Source: Ruminococcus sp. (GTDB lineage: Bacteria; Bacillota; Clostridia; Oscillospirales; Ruminococcaceae). Taken from it: 14,980 nucleotides of DNA. Shown here one piece after another: positions 13,278-14,980 of the stretch. A program made the translations under genes and the position numbers. Every line of letters begins with the position of its first letter. Positions within the stretch are counted from its first letter, which is position 1. Below the pieces are notes generated by a model, which saw only the letters and a program-made list of their open reading frames with translations, did no database searches and was not told the origin of the DNA. Location: NCBI RefSeq assembly GCF_019423705.1, contig NZ_JAHZAX010000020.1, positions 1-14,980 on the forward strand, written 5' to 3'.

Positions 13278-13427
13278 TTGATTTTTGATGTTGAAAGGTG
13301 ATGGTTTTGCGCTTTGCGGCGTGGATATTTCGGGTGATATTTGCAGGAATATGGGGCTTTTCAACAGAGTCGGGATATAAATTATAACGTGGGGGCTTTG
13401 GCTTGCCACTTGGAAAGGAAAATATAA

Positions 13428-14980
13428 ATGAGTGAGGAAAACCGCACCAATGCTCCGGAAGAGGAGCTTACTCAGGAAGATATAAACAGTTTAAAGAAGA
13501 TCAGAATGGATAAGCTTGAAGATCTCAAGGCTAGGGGCAAGAACCCTTTTGAGATCACAAAGTATGATGTTACGGCAAGCTGTGCTGACGCAAAGGCGCA
13601 GTATGAGAAGCTTGAGGCTGAGCTTAAAGAGCAGGCTGGCGAGGACGAGGAAAAGCTCAAGGAGCTGCTTGAGGGCAACCGCATTACGGTGAGCATTGCG
13701 GGACGTGTTATGTCCAGACGTCTTATGGGCAAGGCAAGCTTTTTCGATCTCAGAGACAAGACTGACAAGGTTCAGGTATATCTGAGAATGAACGAGATCG
13801 GCAAGGAAGAATTTGACGATTACAAGAAGGGCGATATCGGCGATATCGTTGGTGTTGAGGGCTTTGTATTCAGAACTAAGATGGGCGAGATATCTGTTCA
13901 CGCTCAGAAGTTCGTGCTGCTTTCAAAGTCGCTTCTGCCGCTGCCTGAGAAGTGGCACGGACTGAAGGATCAGGACACAAGATACAGACAGAGATACACC
14001 GATCTTATATGCAATCCTGAGGTAAAGGACACATTTATCAAGAGGTCGCAGATCATATCTTCTATCAGAAGATATCTTGACGGACAGGGCTTTATGGAAG
14101 TTGAGACGCCGATGCTGGTATCGAACGCCGGCGGAGCTGCTGCAAGACCATTTGAGACACATTACAATGCACTTGATGAAGATGTAAAGCTGAGAATTTC
14201 GCTGGAGCTTTATTTGAAGAGGCTTATTGTTGGCGGACTTGAGAGAGTTTACGAGATCGGCAGGGTATTCAGAAACGAGGGTGTTGACGCAAGGCACAAT
14301 CCTGAGTTCACTCTTATGGAGCTTTATCAGGCGTACACGGATTATTACGGAATGATGGACTTGACGGAGAATATGTTCAGACACGTTGCGCAGGAGGTAT
14401 GCGGCACGACTTGCGTACCTTACGGCGATGTAATGATCGACCTTGGCAAGCCATTTGAGAGAATGACGATGATCGACGCAGTTAAGAAGTATTCGGGCGT
14501 TGATTTCTCGCAGGTAGCTACAACAGAGGAAGCGAAGGCGCTTGCAGACGAGCACCACATTGAATATGAGGCAAGGCACAAGAGGGGCGACTTACTGAAT
14601 CTGTTCTTTGAGGAATATGTTGAGGAGCACCTTATTCAGCCGACGTTCATAATGGATCACCCGATCGAGATATCTCCACTTACGAAGAAGAAGCCTGAAA
14701 ATCCTGATTATGTTGAGAGATTTGAGCTTTTCATTACAGGCAGAGAGATGTGCAACGCATACTCAGAGCTGAACGATCCAATCGATCAGCGTGAGAGATT
14801 TGCGGCACAGGAAGAGGCATTGAAGCAGGGTGATGAAGAGGCCAACCACACGGACGAGGACTTCCTGAGGGCGCTTGAGATCGGTATGCCACCGACAGGC
14901 GGAATCGGTTACGGCATTGACAGACTTGTTATGCTGCTGACGAACTCGCCTGCTATTAGGGATGTGCTTTTGTTCCCTAC
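13428..14980 (+). CDS. lysS: Lysyl-tRNA synthetase, class II (3' end outside window)
   Basis: LysRS joins lysine to tRNA-Lys using ATP. The 517 codons visible include an anticodon-binding OB fold at about 85-165 (ITVSIAGRVMSRRLMGKASFFDLRD). Class II motif 1 is at about 218-229 (GQGFMEVETPML). GGAAARPFETHYNAL is at 235-249 and motif 2 is at 278-298 (GRVFRNEGVDARHNPEFT). Motif 3 (GIGYGIDRLVMLL) is near the end. The last visible residues, SPAIRDVLLFPT, show that only about ten or so residues are missing. Residues about 52-84 form a charged segment, longer than in many bacterial LysRS, before the OB fold. The ATG at 13428 has GAAAGGA (13413-13419) 8 bases upstream. The greA-lysS order is common in Clostridia and suggests shared transcription. 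Confidence 0.98.
   Translation, partial: MSEENRTNAPEEELTQEDINSLKKIRMDKLEDLKARGKNPFEITKYDVTASCADAKAQYEKLEAELKEQAGEDEEKLKELLEGNRITVSIAGRVMSRRLMGKASFFDLRDKTDKVQVYLRMNEIGKEEFDDYKKGDIGDIVGVEGFVFRTKMGEISVHAQKFVLLSKSLLPLPEKWHGLKDQDTRYRQRYTDLICNPEVKDTFIKRSQIISSIRRYLDGQGFMEVETPMLVSNAGGAAARPFETHYNALDEDVKLRISLELYLKRLIVGGLERVYEIGRVFRNEGVDARHNPEFTLMELYQAYTDYYGMMDLTENMFRHVAQEVCGTTCVPYGDVMIDLGKPFERMTMIDAVKKYSGVDFSQVATTEEAKALADEHHIEYEARHKRGDLLNLFFEEYVEEHLIQPTFIMDHPIEISPLTKKKPENPDYVERFELFITGREMCNAYSELNDPIDQRERFAAQEEALKQGDEEANHTDEDFLRALEIGMPPTGGIGYGIDRLVMLLTNSPAIRDVLLFP

Noticed and set aside
13278..13427. Two ~30-codon frames between greA and lysS (for example from ATG 13289)
   Set aside because: The Shine-Dalgarno spacing is wrong and the peptides have no recognisable features; likely spacer.
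1..14980. tRNA or rRNA genes
   Set aside because: No cloverleaf with a TTC-containing T-arm or rRNA-like stretch was seen by eye on either strand.

Overview
The window looks like the chromosome of an endospore-forming Clostridia-class Firmicute, most probably an Oscillospiraceae/Ruminococcus-like gut anaerobe. The supports are spoIVA next to a SipL-like SPOCS/LysM gene, strong AGGAGG-type ribosome sites, canonical TTGACA-17-TATAAT promoters, a greA-lysS pair, and a secreted beta-helix protein with Fn3 and Ig-like modules. The genus is an inference; class-level placement is fairly secure.

Layout. (1) 1-2814, minus strand: sipL-like gene then spoIVA (cut by the window edge), a tightly coupled spore-coat basement-layer operon with a possible sigma-E/sigma-A promoter at 2858-2892. 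(2) 2815-3317: non-coding DNA with palindromic repeats and a hairpin-rich leader. (3) 3318-4106: ZIP-family metal transporter. (4) 4107-4499: more palindromic repeats, then a strong promoter. (5) 4500-7115: large secreted right-handed beta-helix protein with a TTG start, sharing a terminator with a convergent membrane-protein gene of unknown function (7215-8456). (6) 8457-9658: about 1.2 kb without a long gene. It holds nested inverted repeats and, at 9121-9470, a compact locus that looks like a type I toxin-antitoxin module. That locus has a 41-codon membrane peptide with a perfect extended Shine-Dalgarno, two convergent promoters, a bidirectional terminator inside the ORF, and a ~26-30 bp inverted repeat that makes both RNAs start with nearly the same sequence. 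(7) 9659-11894: OmpR-type response regulator and histidine kinase, overlapping genes. (8) 12055-12498: small helical, possibly ferritin-like protein. (9) 12801-14980: greA and lysS (3' end cut by the window).

Most genes are housekeeping or sporulation functions. The locus at 9121-9470 is the best candidate for something undescribed: its parts match known type I modules, but its repeats are inverted rather than direct as I recall for the Fst/par locus, and the stop codon lies beyond the internal terminator. No searches or folding programs could be run; structures were found by eye.
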